Shown here: piece after piece, positions 23,890-32,437 of the stretch | How positions within the stretch are numbered: position 1 is the first letter of the stretch | Layout: every line of letters begins with the position of its first letter | DNA from: Streptomyces sp. CC53 | GTDB lineage: Bacteria; Actinomycetota; Actinomycetes; Streptomycetales; Streptomycetaceae | Assembly: GCF_001865245.1 (NCBI RefSeq) | Contig: NZ_MKXB01000235.1 | Location: 1-39,492 of the forward strand | Direction: 5' to 3' | DNA: 39,492 bases | Program-made: the position numbers and the translations under genes | Notes under the pieces: model-generated | Seen by the model: only the letters and a program-made list of their open reading frames with translations | Databases searched by the model: none | Told to the model about the DNA's origin: nothing

Positions 23890-26796
23890 ATGACAGAGGC
23901 CACGGCACCCCGGGGCAGCGGCGAACCGCTCCTCGAACGAGAATCCGAACTGCTCGCGATCCAGCGTGCCCTGGACGCACTGTGCGGGACCCGGACCGAC
24001 GGGGCACCCGCACGCCGCGGTGGCCTGCTCGCCTTCACGGGTCCCGCCGGATCGGGCAAGACCACCCTGGTCAACGAGCTCCGCCACCGCGCGGCGGAAC
24101 GAGGCTGCACCGTGCTCTTCGCCCGCGGCGGAGAGCACGAGAAGCAGGTGCCGTTCCGCGTGATGCGGCACCTCGTGCAGCCGCTCCTCGCGCCCATGAA
24201 CGAGGCCGAGAGCCGCGAGGTGCTCGGCACCTGGTACACCATCGTGGCGCCCGCGATCGGTCTGGACGCGCCGGCCGGCGACGACTACCCCGACCCCCAG
24301 GGCGTCCGGGACGGCCTCGACTGGGTCGTCACCCGGCTCGCGGTGCGCAACAACCGCCCCCTCGTCCTCGTCCTCGACGACGCCCACTGGGCCGACAGCG
24401 AGTCCCTCGCCTGGCTCACCGCCTTCGCCACGCGGGCCGAGGAACTCGCCATGCTCATCGTGGTCGCCTGCCGCCCGGACGAACTCCTGCCGGACGCCGC
24501 CGCCCTGCAGGACCTGACGGAACGCCACGCCGCCAGGCCCCACGAACTGGCACCGCTCACGTCCGGCGCCGTCGCGATGCTCGTGAGGTCGTTCCTCGGC
24601 GAGGACGCGGACGAGGTCTTCTGCCGAGAGCTGTGGGCCATCACCGCGGGCAGCCCCTTCGAGGTCGTCGAACTGCTGCAGAAGAGCAGGGAACGCGGCC
24701 TCAAGGCCCACGAGGACGCCCTCGTCGAACTCCGTGACCTCGCCTCCGCGGTCAAGGGGAGCGGCCTCATCGACCGGCTGGAGCAGTTCGGTCCCTCGAC
24801 GGTCCGGGTGGCCTGGGCCGCCGCGATCCTCGGCAGCGGCGGCATCCCGATGAAGCTGCTCGGCACCGTCTCCGCGTTCGGCGAGGCACAGGCGGCCGCG
24901 GCCGTCGAGGAACTGGAGGGCGCCCGCCTCCTCACCGCCGTCACCAGCATCCACCGCGAGCGCGTGGTCGAGTTCAACCATCCCCTCATCGCCAACGCGG
25001 TGTACGGCGCGATGCCGCCCGGCGTCCGCGTCGCCATGCACGGCGTGGCCGCACGCGCCCTCGTCGACGCCGGGTACGGGCCGAGCGAAGCGGCCCGCCA
25101 CCTGCTGGAGACCCACCCGGAAGGCGATCCCTGGGTCGTCCGCACCCTGCGCCAGGCCGCCCGCGACAGCTTCAGCTCCGGCGCGCCCGAGCCCGCACGC
25201 CGCTACCTGGGCCGCGCCCTGCGCGAACCGCCGGACATGGAGGAGCGCGCCGAGGTGCTCTTCGAACTCGGCTCGGCCAATCTGCCGCACGAGCCCGCCA
25301 CCACCGTCAACCAGCTGCGGGCCGCACTGGAGGAACCCAAGATCGGGCAGCCCCTGCGCGAGGCCATCACCTACCGCCTCGCGCAGGCCCTGGTCCACTC
25401 CGGCCGGATGGAGCGGGCCGTCGAACTCCTGGAGGAGGCAGCCCAGGGCACCACCAACTCCCGCACCCGACTGCGCATGCAGGCGGAGCAGTTCAAGTGG
25501 AACTCCGTCCGCGTCGACGAGCCGGACGCGCCCGCCCGCTCCCGCCGCCTCGCCCGCTTCGCGGAACGGCTCACCGGCCGCGGCCCCGCCGAGCGGCTCA
25601 TCCTCGGCATGCGGGCCTGGGACGCCGTGCTGCGCGGCGAACCGGCCACCGAGGCCCTGCACTACGCCGAGGAGGCCCTCACCGGCGGCATGACCTGGAT
25701 CGACCAGGACTTCGGCTTCGAGGTGCCGGCCGGAGTGGCGCTCGTCCTCATGTACTGCGACCAACCCGGCCGCGCGGAGGAGCTGTTCAACGCCGGCATC
25801 GCGGAGTTCGAGGCCAGGGGCTGGCGCGGTGCCCATCTGTCCTTCGCCTACACCCTCTTCGGTTACCTCCGCTACCGGCGCGGCCGGCTCTCCGAGGCCG
25901 AGGACTTCGTCCGCAGGGGCCTGGAGATCGCCGACCGCGTCGGACAGGGCATCCCCGCCCAGCGGTACGCGGTCGGCATCCTCGTCGAGACCCTCCTCGC
26001 CCGGGGCCGCGTCGGCGAGGCGCAGGGCGTCGCCGACCGCTACGGCATCGACCGGTGGCGGCCCGACTCCGTCGTCTACCCCGATCCGCAGGCCGTCCAC
26101 GGCCGGCTCCTCGCCGCCCAGGGCCGGCTGGAGGAAGCCGAGCGCCAGCTGTCCGCGGCAGGAGCACGGCTGGACCGCCGCGGATCCCGCAACCCCGCCT
26201 GGAGCCCGTGGCAGCTCGACCTCGCACTCGTCCAGACCGCCGCGGGCCGCGGCGACACCGCCCGGGCCACGGCGGACGAAGCCCTCGCCCGGGCCAGGGC
26301 GTTCGGTACCGCCGGCATCGTCGGGCACGCCCTGCGCGTCTGCGCCGCGGCCGCCGCCGATCCCGGCCGCGCCATCGAACTGCTGGAACAGGCCGTCGCC
26401 CACCTGGAACAGTCGCCCGCCGCGTACGAACTCGCTTACGCGCTCGTCGACCACGGGACCGTGCTGCGGACCCTCGGCCGCATGGACCAGGCCGCGCTCC
26501 AGCTCTACCGCGGTCTGGAGACCGCCGTGACCTGCGGCGCCGAACCCCTCGTCGCCCGCGCCAGGGAGCAGCTCGCCGCGGCCGGTCTCCGACCGCGGCG
26601 CCCCCAGGCCACCGGCGGCGACACGCTGACGGCGCCCGAGGCGACCGCCGCCCGGCACGCCGCCGACGGACTCGACAACCCGGCCATCGCCGCCGTGATG
26701 CGCCTGCCGGAACACACCGTCTGCGAACTGCTGTCCGGGGTGTTCGCCAAACTCGGCACCGACCGCGTCGGTCTCGGGCGGGCCCTCACCCGGTGA
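23890..26796 (+). CDS. LAL-type (large ATP-binding LuxR-family) transcriptional regulator
   Basis: The 968-residue protein has an N-terminal AAA-like NTPase domain with Walker A GPAGSGKTT (51-59) and Walker B LVLVLDDAHWAD (~158-169). A long helical, TPR-like middle follows (e.g. LEEAAQGT, ALVHSGRMERAVELLEEA). The C-terminal ~60 residues align with a LuxR-type helix-turn-helix (LTAPEATAARHAADGLDNPAIA, then VFAKLGTDRVGLGRAL). The recognition helix is atypical, LPEHTVCELLSGVF where most have 'S..TV..H...' so DNA binding may be altered. The start is ATG at 23890 with GGAGGGGG upstream, and the frame extends upstream to 23842 without support. LAL proteins often activate adjacent secondary-metabolite genes. 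Here the neighbours are the terpene synthase and P450. Confidence 0.88.
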   Translation: MTEATAPRGSGEPLLERESELLAIQRALDALCGTRTDGAPARRGGLLAFTGPAGSGKTTLVNELRHRAAERGCTVLFARGGEHEKQVPFRVMRHLVQPLLAPMNEAESREVLGTWYTIVAPAIGLDAPAGDDYPDPQGVRDGLDWVVTRLAVRNNRPLVLVLDDAHWADSESLAWLTAFATRAEELAMLIVVACRPDELLPDAAALQDLTERHAARPHELAPLTSGAVAMLVRSFLGEDADEVFCRELWAITAGSPFEVVELLQKSRERGLKAHEDALVELRDLASAVKGSGLIDRLEQFGPSTVRVAWAAAILGSGGIPMKLLGTVSAFGEAQAAAAVEELEGARLLTAVTSIHRERVVEFNHPLIANAVYGAMPPGVRVAMHGVAARALVDAGYGPSEAARHLLETHPEGDPWVVRTLRQAARDSFSSGAPEPARRYLGRALREPPDMEERAEVLFELGSANLPHEPATTVNQLRAALEEPKIGQPLREAITYRLAQALVHSGRMERAVELLEEAAQGTTNSRTRLRMQAEQFKWNSVRVDEPDAPARSRRLARFAERLTGRGPAERLILGMRAWDAVLRGEPATEALHYAEEALTGGMTWIDQDFGFEVPAGVALVLMYCDQPGRAEELFNAGIAEFEARGWRGAHLSFAYTLFGYLRYRRGRLSEAEDFVRRGLEIADRVGQGIPAQRYAVGILVETLLARGRVGEAQGVADRYGIDRWRPDSVVYPDPQAVHGRLLAAQGRLEEAERQLSAAGARLDRRGSRNPAWSPWQLDLALVQTAAGRGDTARATADEALARARAFGTAGIVGHALRVCAAAAADPGRAIELLEQAVAHLEQSPAAYELAYALVDHGTVLRTLGRMDQAALQLYRGLETAVTCGAEPLVARAREQLAAAGLRPRRPQATGGDTLTAPEATAARHAADGLDNPAIAAVMRLPEHTVCELLSGVFAKLGTDRVGLGRALTR

Positions 26797-26839
26797 ACCG
26801 CGCCCGGGCCGGCCGCCGTCAGTGCGCCCGGCCCGGTTC
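26795..26839. terminator. Possible bidirectional terminator between convergent genes
   Basis: GAACC (26795-26799) and GGGCCGG (26806-26812) pair with CCGGCCC (26828-26834) and GGTTC (26835-26839), with a 6-nt bulge on one side. The structure covers the stop codons of both the LAL regulator and the convergent methyltransferase, which are only 22 bp apart. Confidence 0.45.
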
Positions 26840-27655
26840 CGGCTGCCGTTCGGCCTCCGGCGCCAGGTGCGTGACCCGCAGCTTCGACTGACCGTGCGGC
26901 AGCCGCTCCCAGTCCTCCATGAACCGCGCCTCCAGGCCGTGCCGTCGCGCCAGCCGCACCAGGGTCTGCGTGCGGTAGTAGAAGTCCTCACGCAGCACGT
27001 GGTGCTCGGCCCCCTCCGTGCGGTCGAAGGTGAAGTCGAAGAAGCCGCCCGGCGCCAGCACCCGCCCCACATGCGCCAGGCACTCGTCGATCACCTCCAG
27101 CGGCGAGTGCGAGAACACGCTGTGCGCGTGCACCACGGTGAACCAGCCGTCCGGCAGGAACTCCAGCCGGAGGTCGTCCACCGGGGTCAGGTACGGCATC
27201 TTGTCCTGGAGCCCGTAGCGGACCAGGGTCTTCTTCGCCTCCATCAGGATGTCCGGCGAGATGTCGATGCCGTAGTAGTGGCCGGGCTCCAGATGCCGGA
27301 TGAACCGCCAGCCCGCACGGAGATTGCCGCAGCCGATCTCCAGCATCCGGTCCTGGGGCCGCAGCCCGTGGCCGACCAGGTAGTCGAACTGCATGCGGCC
27401 GATCTCCAGCCAGCGCTCCGCCGACGGGTTGCCGCCCACGGCCGCCTCCGGACTGCGCGCCGTGTCGCTCGCCATCACCGCCCTGTAGTACGCCACATGG
27501 CTCCCGCGGTGTTTCAGACCCAGCCACACGTCGCGCGCGGCCCGCCGTGCGTACGGCAGGACCCGGCCCGGATGCCGCAGCGCGTACCGCACCCGGTAGC
27601 CCGCACGTGAACGGTTCCGCGCCACCCGCGCCTCGGGCTGTCCCGCTCCCGGCAT
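26819..27655 (-). CDS. Class I SAM-dependent methyltransferase
   Basis: The 278-residue protein has the SAM-binding motif I in RMLEIGCGNLRAGW, the acidic end of strand 2 in YYGIDISPD, motif II/III-like WFTVVHAHSVFSH and APGGFFDFTFD. These are typical of the broad methyltransferase family. The N-terminal ~70 residues are basic and partly helical (RYALRHPGRVLPYARRAARD). The substrate is unknown. The start is ATG at 27655 with GGGAG seven bases upstream. The frame stays open to 27898 but that part is low-complexity. It lies 190 bp after the pentapeptide-repeat gene, with a hairpin in between, so it may be a separate unit. It is convergent with the LAL regulator gene. Confidence 0.85.
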   Translation of the reverse strand: MPGAGQPEARVARNRSRAGYRVRYALRHPGRVLPYARRAARDVWLGLKHRGSHVAYYRAVMASDTARSPEAAVGGNPSAERWLEIGRMQFDYLVGHGLRPQDRMLEIGCGNLRAGWRFIRHLEPGHYYGIDISPDILMEAKKTLVRYGLQDKMPYLTPVDDLRLEFLPDGWFTVVHAHSVFSHSPLEVIDECLAHVGRVLAPGGFFDFTFDRTEGAEHHVLREDFYYRTQTLVRLARRHGLEARFMEDWERLPHGQSKLRVTHLAPEAERQPEPGRAH

Positions 27656-27702
27656 GGCAGTCTCCCTGCTCCCGACCTCGTAAGACGCCCTCACCGTGCA
27701 CC

Positions 27703-27722
27703 CGGGACCTCGGAAGGTCCCG
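27703..27722 (-). terminator. 8-bp hairpin between the pentapeptide-repeat gene and the methyltransferase gene
   Basis: CGGGACCT (27703-27710), CGGA, AGGTCCCG (27715-27722) is a perfect stem with a 4-nt loop. On the minus strand it follows the pentapeptide-repeat gene stop by ~120 bp and precedes the methyltransferase start by ~50 bp. It could end the conservon transcript or act in the methyltransferase leader. Confidence 0.45.
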
Positions 27723-27845
27723 CCGTGGCGCGGAAGCAGGGCCCGACGGCACCCGCACGGGGGTGCACCGGTACTCCGTTCGCGTGCCGACGCCCACCGG
27801 CTCCCGGGCCCCGCCGGCGTTCCCGTGCCGCTCCCGGCGCGGCTG

Positions 27846-28730
27846 CTACCAGTGGGACGGGCGGCGCAGCGTCGCCGGCAGCCGCGTGGCGCCGTCACCC
27901 CGCGCCCCGTCCACCTGGGCCTGCGTCACGAACAGCGCCCCCCGCAGGTCCGCCCCGGCCAGCCGCGCGTCCCGCAGGTCCGCGCCCAGCAGGTCCGCGT
28001 CCCGCAGGTCCGCCCCCGTCAGGTCGGCGCCGATCAGGTACGCCCCCCGCAGGCTCGCGCCCCGCAGCTTCGCGCCCCGCAGCCGCGCCCCCATCAGGTC
28101 GGCGCCCCGGTGGTCCCCGCGGCGCCCCGGCACCGACGCCCGCGCCAGCTCACTGGCCCGCCCCAGCAGGGCGCCCACGCAGGCCCGCTCGGCAGCCACA
28201 TCCACCGCGAGCACCGCGTCGGCGTCGCCCAGGGTCAGCGCCTCGATCCGGTCGTGGACGCGGTGCAGCTCCGCGCGGACCGGGCCGGCCGCCGCCAGGT
28301 CCAGGGCCTCGGCGGCGTACCGCAGCAGCTCCTGTAGCTGGCGCATCACGGGGAACACCGCGTACATCCGCCGTGCCGAGTCCGGCTCCTCGTGCCGGCC
28401 GCGGCCGCCGAAGGTCACCTGGGACACCTTCTGGCCCGCGCCGAAGCAGTCGTACACCGTGCAGCCCGGGTATCCGCTCTCCCGGAGCCGGTCGTGGATG
28501 CCGCACCGGTAGTCGTCCCGCAGGTGACCGCACGGCGTTCCCGCCGGCTTGTCGGCGGCGAAGTCGGCGGACCGGGAGAAGGGCAGCGCCACACAGCACA
28601 GGCCGAAGCAGCTGCCGCAGTCGGCGCGGAGGTCGGGGCGGTCGGCGTGCGGCGGGTGCGGCGACAAGGCGGCTGTGCTCCTGTGCGGGGCGTACGGGCG
28701 GGAAGCCGCGCACCGGACGGGCGGGCGCAC
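27846..28730 (-). CDS. Pentapeptide-repeat protein with Cys-rich N-terminal metal-binding-like domain
   Basis: The 294-residue protein has two regions. Residues ~35-105 hold eight cysteines (DCGSCFGLCC, TPCGHL, RCGIHDR, GCTVYDCFGAG), a pattern like small zinc or iron-sulfur chelating domains such as the YkgJ type. After a helical stretch, residues ~210-270 are about twelve pentapeptide repeats A(D/N/R/K/S)LxG (GADLTGADLRDADLLGADL), which form a right-handed square beta-helix. Such repeats are known in DNA mimics and in proteins of unknown role. The start is GTG at 28730, with no earlier in-frame ATG. The gene lies 45 bp after cvnD on the same strand, so it is probably co-transcribed with the conservon. 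The repeat units are also visible at DNA level (27955-28110). Confidence 0.85.
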   Translation of the reverse strand: MRPPVRCAASRPYAPHRSTAALSPHPPHADRPDLRADCGSCFGLCCVALPFSRSADFAADKPAGTPCGHLRDDYRCGIHDRLRESGYPGCTVYDCFGAGQKVSQVTFGGRGRHEEPDSARRMYAVFPVMRQLQELLRYAAEALDLAAAGPVRAELHRVHDRIEALTLGDADAVLAVDVAAERACVGALLGRASELARASVPGRRGDHRGADLMGARLRGAKLRGASLRGAYLIGADLTGADLRDADLLGADLRDARLAGADLRGALFVTQAQVDGARGDGATRLPATLRRPSHW

Positions 28731-28775
28731 GACAGCCCCATTGTCCCCGCCGCCCCGCCGAAGAGGCCGCCGGGC

Positions 28776-29372
28776 TCAGGAGGGCGCCGCGTCCCGGGTC
28801 TTCGCGATCACCCGGTCGAGCAGGGCCAGGAGCACGTCCCGGACGTCCGGGCGGTCCCGTGCGTCCAGCATCAGCACAGGGGTCTGCGGGTCGCGCAGCC
28901 GCAGCGCGCCCCTGATCTCGTCCGCCGTGTAGGCCTGCTCCCCGTGGAAGCAGTTCGCGCCGACCACGAACGGCAGGCCCCGGCTCTCGAAGAAGTCCAC
29001 CGCGGCGAAGCTGCGGTCCAGGCGACGGGTGTCCACCAGGACCACGGCCCCGAGGGCGCCGTTCAGCAGGTCGTCCCACATGAACCAGAAGCGCTCCTGG
29101 CCGGGTGTGCCGAAGAGGTACAGCACCACGCCCGCGTCGTCCAGCGTGATCCGGCCGAAGTCCATCGCCACGGTCGTCGACGCCTTGGCCTCGATGCCGT
29201 CGAGGTCGTCGACGCCGACGCCCGCGGCGGTCAGCCGCTCCTCCGTGCGCAGCGGCTCGATCTCCGAGACCGTCTCGACCAGGGTCGTCTTGCCGACCCC
29301 GAAGCCCCCCGCGACGAGGAGCTTGACGGGCGTCGGTTCCTGGCAGGCGTATCCGGGGTCATATCCGGGCAA
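28776..29372 (-). CDS. cvnD: CvnD-like conservon small GTPase
   Basis: The 198-residue Ras-like GTPase has P-loop GGFGVGKTT at 22-30, a switch II region YLFGTPGQERF where Ras has DTAGQ, and GANCFHG in place of NKxD. These are all usual for the MglA-like CvnD family. It is the G-protein output of the conservon relay fed by CvnA-CvnC at the membrane. The only suitable start is TTG at 29372 (TTGCCCGGATATGACCCC), preceded by CAGGGA. ATG codons nearby are out of frame. It overlaps the end of cvnC by 14 bp, indicating translational coupling. Confidence 0.93.
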   Translation of the reverse strand: MPGYDPGYACQEPTPVKLLVAGGFGVGKTTLVETVSEIEPLRTEERLTAAGVGVDDLDGIEAKASTTVAMDFGRITLDDAGVVLYLFGTPGQERFWFMWDDLLNGALGAVVLVDTRRLDRSFAAVDFFESRGLPFVVGANCFHGEQAYTADEIRGALRLRDPQTPVLMLDARDRPDVRDVLLALLDRVIAKTRDAAPS

Positions 29373-29721
29373 GGTTGTCCCTGATTCTCATGAGCAGGTG
29401 GACGTTGGTGGTCTCGGCGCCCTCCAGCGGGGGCCGGTGGTGGACGAGCCCGCGGTCCGCGAGCTCACCGAGCAGCAGCGCCATCGGGGTCAGCCGCATG
29501 CCCATGCGCGCCGCCAGTTCCGCGACCGCGCGGCCGCCCGGCGCGGGGCACAGGTCCAGGACGGCCCGCCACTCGCTGGGCAGGCCCTCGCGGGCCCCCG
29601 CGTCGGCCGCCGCCGTGATGGTGGTGTCCATGCCGAGGGCCGTCCGTGGCGCCGCCGTACGGCCGTCGGTCAGCGCGTACAAGCGGGTCCGGCGGGCGGG
29701 GCGCCGCGGCTCCTGCGGCAT
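29359..29721 (-). CDS. cvnC: CvnC-like DUF742 protein
   Basis: The 120-residue protein matches the DUF742 family of conservons. It has an N-terminal RTRLYALTDGRT, a central winged-helix-like region (WRAVLDLCPAPGGRAVAELAARMGM, MALLLGELADRGLV) and the typical C-terminal end (HLLMRIRDNLARI). CvnC is thought to bridge the roadblock protein and the GTPase. The start is ATG at 29721, which shares one base with the cvnB stop (TAATG). The upstream extension of the frame is a shadow of cvnB. Confidence 0.92.
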   Translation of the reverse strand: MPQEPRRPARRTRLYALTDGRTAAPRTALGMDTTITAAADAGAREGLPSEWRAVLDLCPAPGGRAVAELAARMGMRLTPMALLLGELADRGLVHHRPPLEGAETTNVHLLMRIRDNLARI

Positions 29722-30122
29722 TACGAGGCGGGGGACTGGACGCGGTCGGGCGTGCCCAGCCACTCGCCGAGCGCCTGCGCGGTCCGCACCGCCTCGCCGC
29801 CCAGTTCGCCGAGCCGGGCCTTGCGGTTGGTGACGACGATGAGGGTGCTGCCCTCGCCGCAGCCCACGATGCACAGGTAGCGGTCGTCCATCTCGACGAG
29901 CTGGCGGATCACCCGGCCGCCGTCGATCTCGCGGGAGATCGCCCGCATCGTGGCGGCGATGCCCGAGGAGGCGGCGGCGATGCGTTCCGCCTGGGGGCGG
30001 TCCAGCAGGTAGGCGCTGAGTTTGATGCCGTCGTTGGACAGCAGGACGGCGCCCTGGATGCCGGCGATCCGGCTCAGGTTGTTGTCCAGGACGCTGTAGA
30101 TCATGTCGTTCGCTGTGGTCAT
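29721..30122 (-). CDS. cvnB: CvnB-like roadblock/LC7 domain protein
   Basis: The 133-residue protein is one roadblock/LC7 domain (MIYSVLDNNLSRIAGIQGAV, LLSNDGIKLSAYLL, MDDRYLCIVGCGEGSTLIVV), the size and sequence style of CvnB. Roadblock proteins partner with MglA-like GTPases, here CvnD. The start is ATG at 30122, overlapping the cvnA stop by 3 bases (ATGA). The stop TAA overlaps the cvnC start by one base. Confidence 0.93.
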   Translation of the reverse strand: MTTANDMIYSVLDNNLSRIAGIQGAVLLSNDGIKLSAYLLDRPQAERIAAASSGIAATMRAISREIDGGRVIRQLVEMDDRYLCIVGCGEGSTLIVVTNRKARLGELGGEAVRTAQALGEWLGTPDRVQSPAS

Positions 30123-32437
30123 CGCTGATCCTGTCGGAGTTCCTCTTCGGCTTTCCTGGTGCCGTCTTCGTACGCCGCCCAGGCGTCGGCCACCTCCTCG
30201 GGGGTGGCGGTGTCCGGGCCGTCGACGGGGACGGGTGTTCCGGTCCTGAGCTGTTCGGCCATGTGCGTCTGCGGGACGCGCTCCGGCAGCGGCGGGCGGG
30301 CGGCGGCGCCCTGCGGCGGGCGCCGCAGGAGGGTGGAGGCCGCCGGGACGGGCCGCTCGGGCACCATGCGCAGCACGGCAGCCCCCGTCGGTTGCGGCTC
30401 GGTCTCCGGGTCCGGTGCGGGTGAGGGCGCGGGCACGGCGGGTGCCGGTGGCGTGACCCCGGTGCCCCGGGCCGCGTCCGCCCCGCTCTCCACCAGCAAC
30501 CGGCCCGGGAGGACCACCACGGCGGAGGTGCCCCCGAACACCGACCGGCGGAGCGTGACCGTGGCCTCCAACTGGTCGGCGAGGTGCCCGACCACGAACA
30601 GTCCCAGGCGGTGGGCGTTCTCGGCCAGCACCGCGTACGGCGGCGCCGAGTGCAGCCGGGCGTTCATCTCCGCGTACCGCTCCGCGGAGACGCGCGGCCC
30701 GCGGTCCTCCACCTCGACCGACAGGCCGTCGGCCACCCGCTCCGCCCGGATGACGACCCGGGAGCGGGGCGGCGAGAACCGTGTGGCGTTGTCCAGGAGC
30801 TCCGCCAGCAGGTGGCTGACCTGGCTGATGACCCGCGCCTCCACGGCGACCTCGTCCAGTGCCTGCCGGTCGATGCGGCGGAAGTCCTCCACCTCGGCGG
30901 CGGCCTCCCGCAGCAGGTCCGCCACGCGCATCGGCTCGGTGTGGGGGTCCTGGATCTCCCCGCCCGCGAGGATCAGCAGGTTCTCGATCTGCCGCCGCAT
31001 GCCGACGGTCAGCTGGTCGGCCCGCATGAGCTGCGCGAGCAGCGCCTCGTCGGAACCGAACGCGTCCTGAAGGTCCTCGGTCAGGGTGAGCTGGCGGCTG
31101 ACGAGGTTGCCGGTGCGGGAGGCGATGCCGGCGGCGAACATCCCGAACCCGTGCCGTTCCGCCGCCAACTGCCGGTGCCCCTCGACCGAGACGGCGACCA
31201 CCCGGGCGAAGGCGTCGCTGATCCTGCCCACCTCGTCCCGCTCCCCGCGCACGGCGGGCAGCAGCTCCTCGTCGACGGGACGGCCCTGCTGCAGCCTGTC
31301 CACGACGTCCGGCAGGGTCTCCTCGGCGACGGTCACCGTGCGGTCGTGCAGCAGGCGCAGCCGCCGCAGCACCGACCGGGTCGTGGCCGCCACGACCAGC
31401 ACCACCAGCACCAGTGCCCCGCCGCTCAGGGAGACCAGCCACAGCACGCCGGTCTCCAGGTCCTCGGCCTTGGCGTCGGCCCCGGCCAGGAGTCCCTGGA
31501 TGCGGGACCTGTTCAGGGCGTCCACGTCGGCCGACCAGGTGCCGTGCGCGACCTGCCAGCGCGTGACGTCGGCCGGCAGCCGCACCCGGTGCGAGTCGAG
31601 CCGGTGGTCCGTGAGGACGTGGTCCTCGATGCGGGTCTTCGCCTGCCAGGCGGGGGAACCCGCCAGGGCGGCGTACCTGCCGCTGTCCTCGGGCGGCAGG
31701 TACGGGACGATCCACCGGTCGAACAGGTGGCGGTGCGCTCCGACCGCGTTGACGAACTCGGCGAACCGCGCGGCGCTCAACTCCCGTGAGGGCCCGGCCA
31801 GGGCGATGGCGGTGTCCTCCTGGGCGAGCATCTCGGACGCCGAGAAGAGGGTGACGACGACCTGGCTCTCCTGGGTGAGGCCGGTGTCCTCGGTGTGGCC
31901 GAAGGCGTCCTGGTAGAAGCGGATGGTCTGGCTGATGACGCCCGTGTAGAACGCCACCGTGCTGTCGGGGCCGCCGATCCGGGCGTCGGCGCGCTCCCGG
32001 TGGGCCAGCAGTTCGTCCAGGCCCTCCAGGATCTCCTGGAGGCGGCGCTCCGCCTGCTCGGATCCGGCCGCGTGCGCGGCCGTCGCCTGCCGGAACGCCT
32101 CCGCGGCCCGGTCGGTGGCGCCGCGCCGGGTGAGCAGGGACTGGTCGGACACCGACAGGCCGGCCCAGGCGCCCGCGGTGGCCACGCGCTCCGCCTGGAG
32201 TTCGGTGAGCAGTTCGTAGAGCGGCAGACCGATGCGCTCCCCGGCGGCGACGTCCGCGCGCAGGTGCTCGGACTGCTCCAGGAGCCGCTGAGCGGTCACG
32301 GTGACCTGGGTGGCCATCGCCCCCGTGGGGACGATGGCGAGCAGGACGAGCAGTGTGCGCAGGCGCAGCCTGCGGCGCCGGCGCCGAGGGGACGGCGGCG
32401 GGCCGGGCGCGCCTTCGGGTTCCATGGGAGACAACAT
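30119..32437 (-). CDS. cvnA: CvnA-like sensor histidine kinase-like membrane protein
   Basis: The 772-residue protein has a basic N-terminus, a first membrane helix (~27-45, LLVLLAIVPTGAMATQV) and an extracellular helical nitrate/nitrite-sensor-like region of ~290 residues. The second membrane helix is LVSLSGGALVLVVLVV, followed by a HAMP-like linker. A GHKL ATPase domain follows (N box LAELLDNATRFS, VEVEDRGPRV, LGLFVVGHLA). A long Pro-rich C-terminal tail follows. The dimerisation region has no clear H-box histidine followed by E/D, as is usual for CvnA, so classical phosphotransfer is uncertain. It should sense a signal at the membrane and pass it to CvnB-C-D. The start is ATG at 32437 with GAGGG just upstream, and 32425 is an alternative. 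Confidence 0.92.
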   Translation of the reverse strand: MLSPMEPEGAPGPPPSPRRRRRRLRLRTLLVLLAIVPTGAMATQVTVTAQRLLEQSEHLRADVAAGERIGLPLYELLTELQAERVATAGAWAGLSVSDQSLLTRRGATDRAAEAFRQATAAHAAGSEQAERRLQEILEGLDELLAHRERADARIGGPDSTVAFYTGVISQTIRFYQDAFGHTEDTGLTQESQVVVTLFSASEMLAQEDTAIALAGPSRELSAARFAEFVNAVGAHRHLFDRWIVPYLPPEDSGRYAALAGSPAWQAKTRIEDHVLTDHRLDSHRVRLPADVTRWQVAHGTWSADVDALNRSRIQGLLAGADAKAEDLETGVLWLVSLSGGALVLVVLVVAATTRSVLRRLRLLHDRTVTVAEETLPDVVDRLQQGRPVDEELLPAVRGERDEVGRISDAFARVVAVSVEGHRQLAAERHGFGMFAAGIASRTGNLVSRQLTLTEDLQDAFGSDEALLAQLMRADQLTVGMRRQIENLLILAGGEIQDPHTEPMRVADLLREAAAEVEDFRRIDRQALDEVAVEARVISQVSHLLAELLDNATRFSPPRSRVVIRAERVADGLSVEVEDRGPRVSAERYAEMNARLHSAPPYAVLAENAHRLGLFVVGHLADQLEATVTLRRSVFGGTSAVVVLPGRLLVESGADAARGTGVTPPAPAVPAPSPAPDPETEPQPTGAAVLRMVPERPVPAASTLLRRPPQGAAARPPLPERVPQTHMAEQLRTGTPVPVDGPDTATPEEVADAWAAYEDGTRKAEEELRQDQR

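Noticed and set aside
27955..28110. Direct DNA repeats that might be taken for a CRISPR-like or satellite array
   Set aside because: They are the coding units of the pentapeptide repeats in the minus-strand gene, with 15-bp periodicity.
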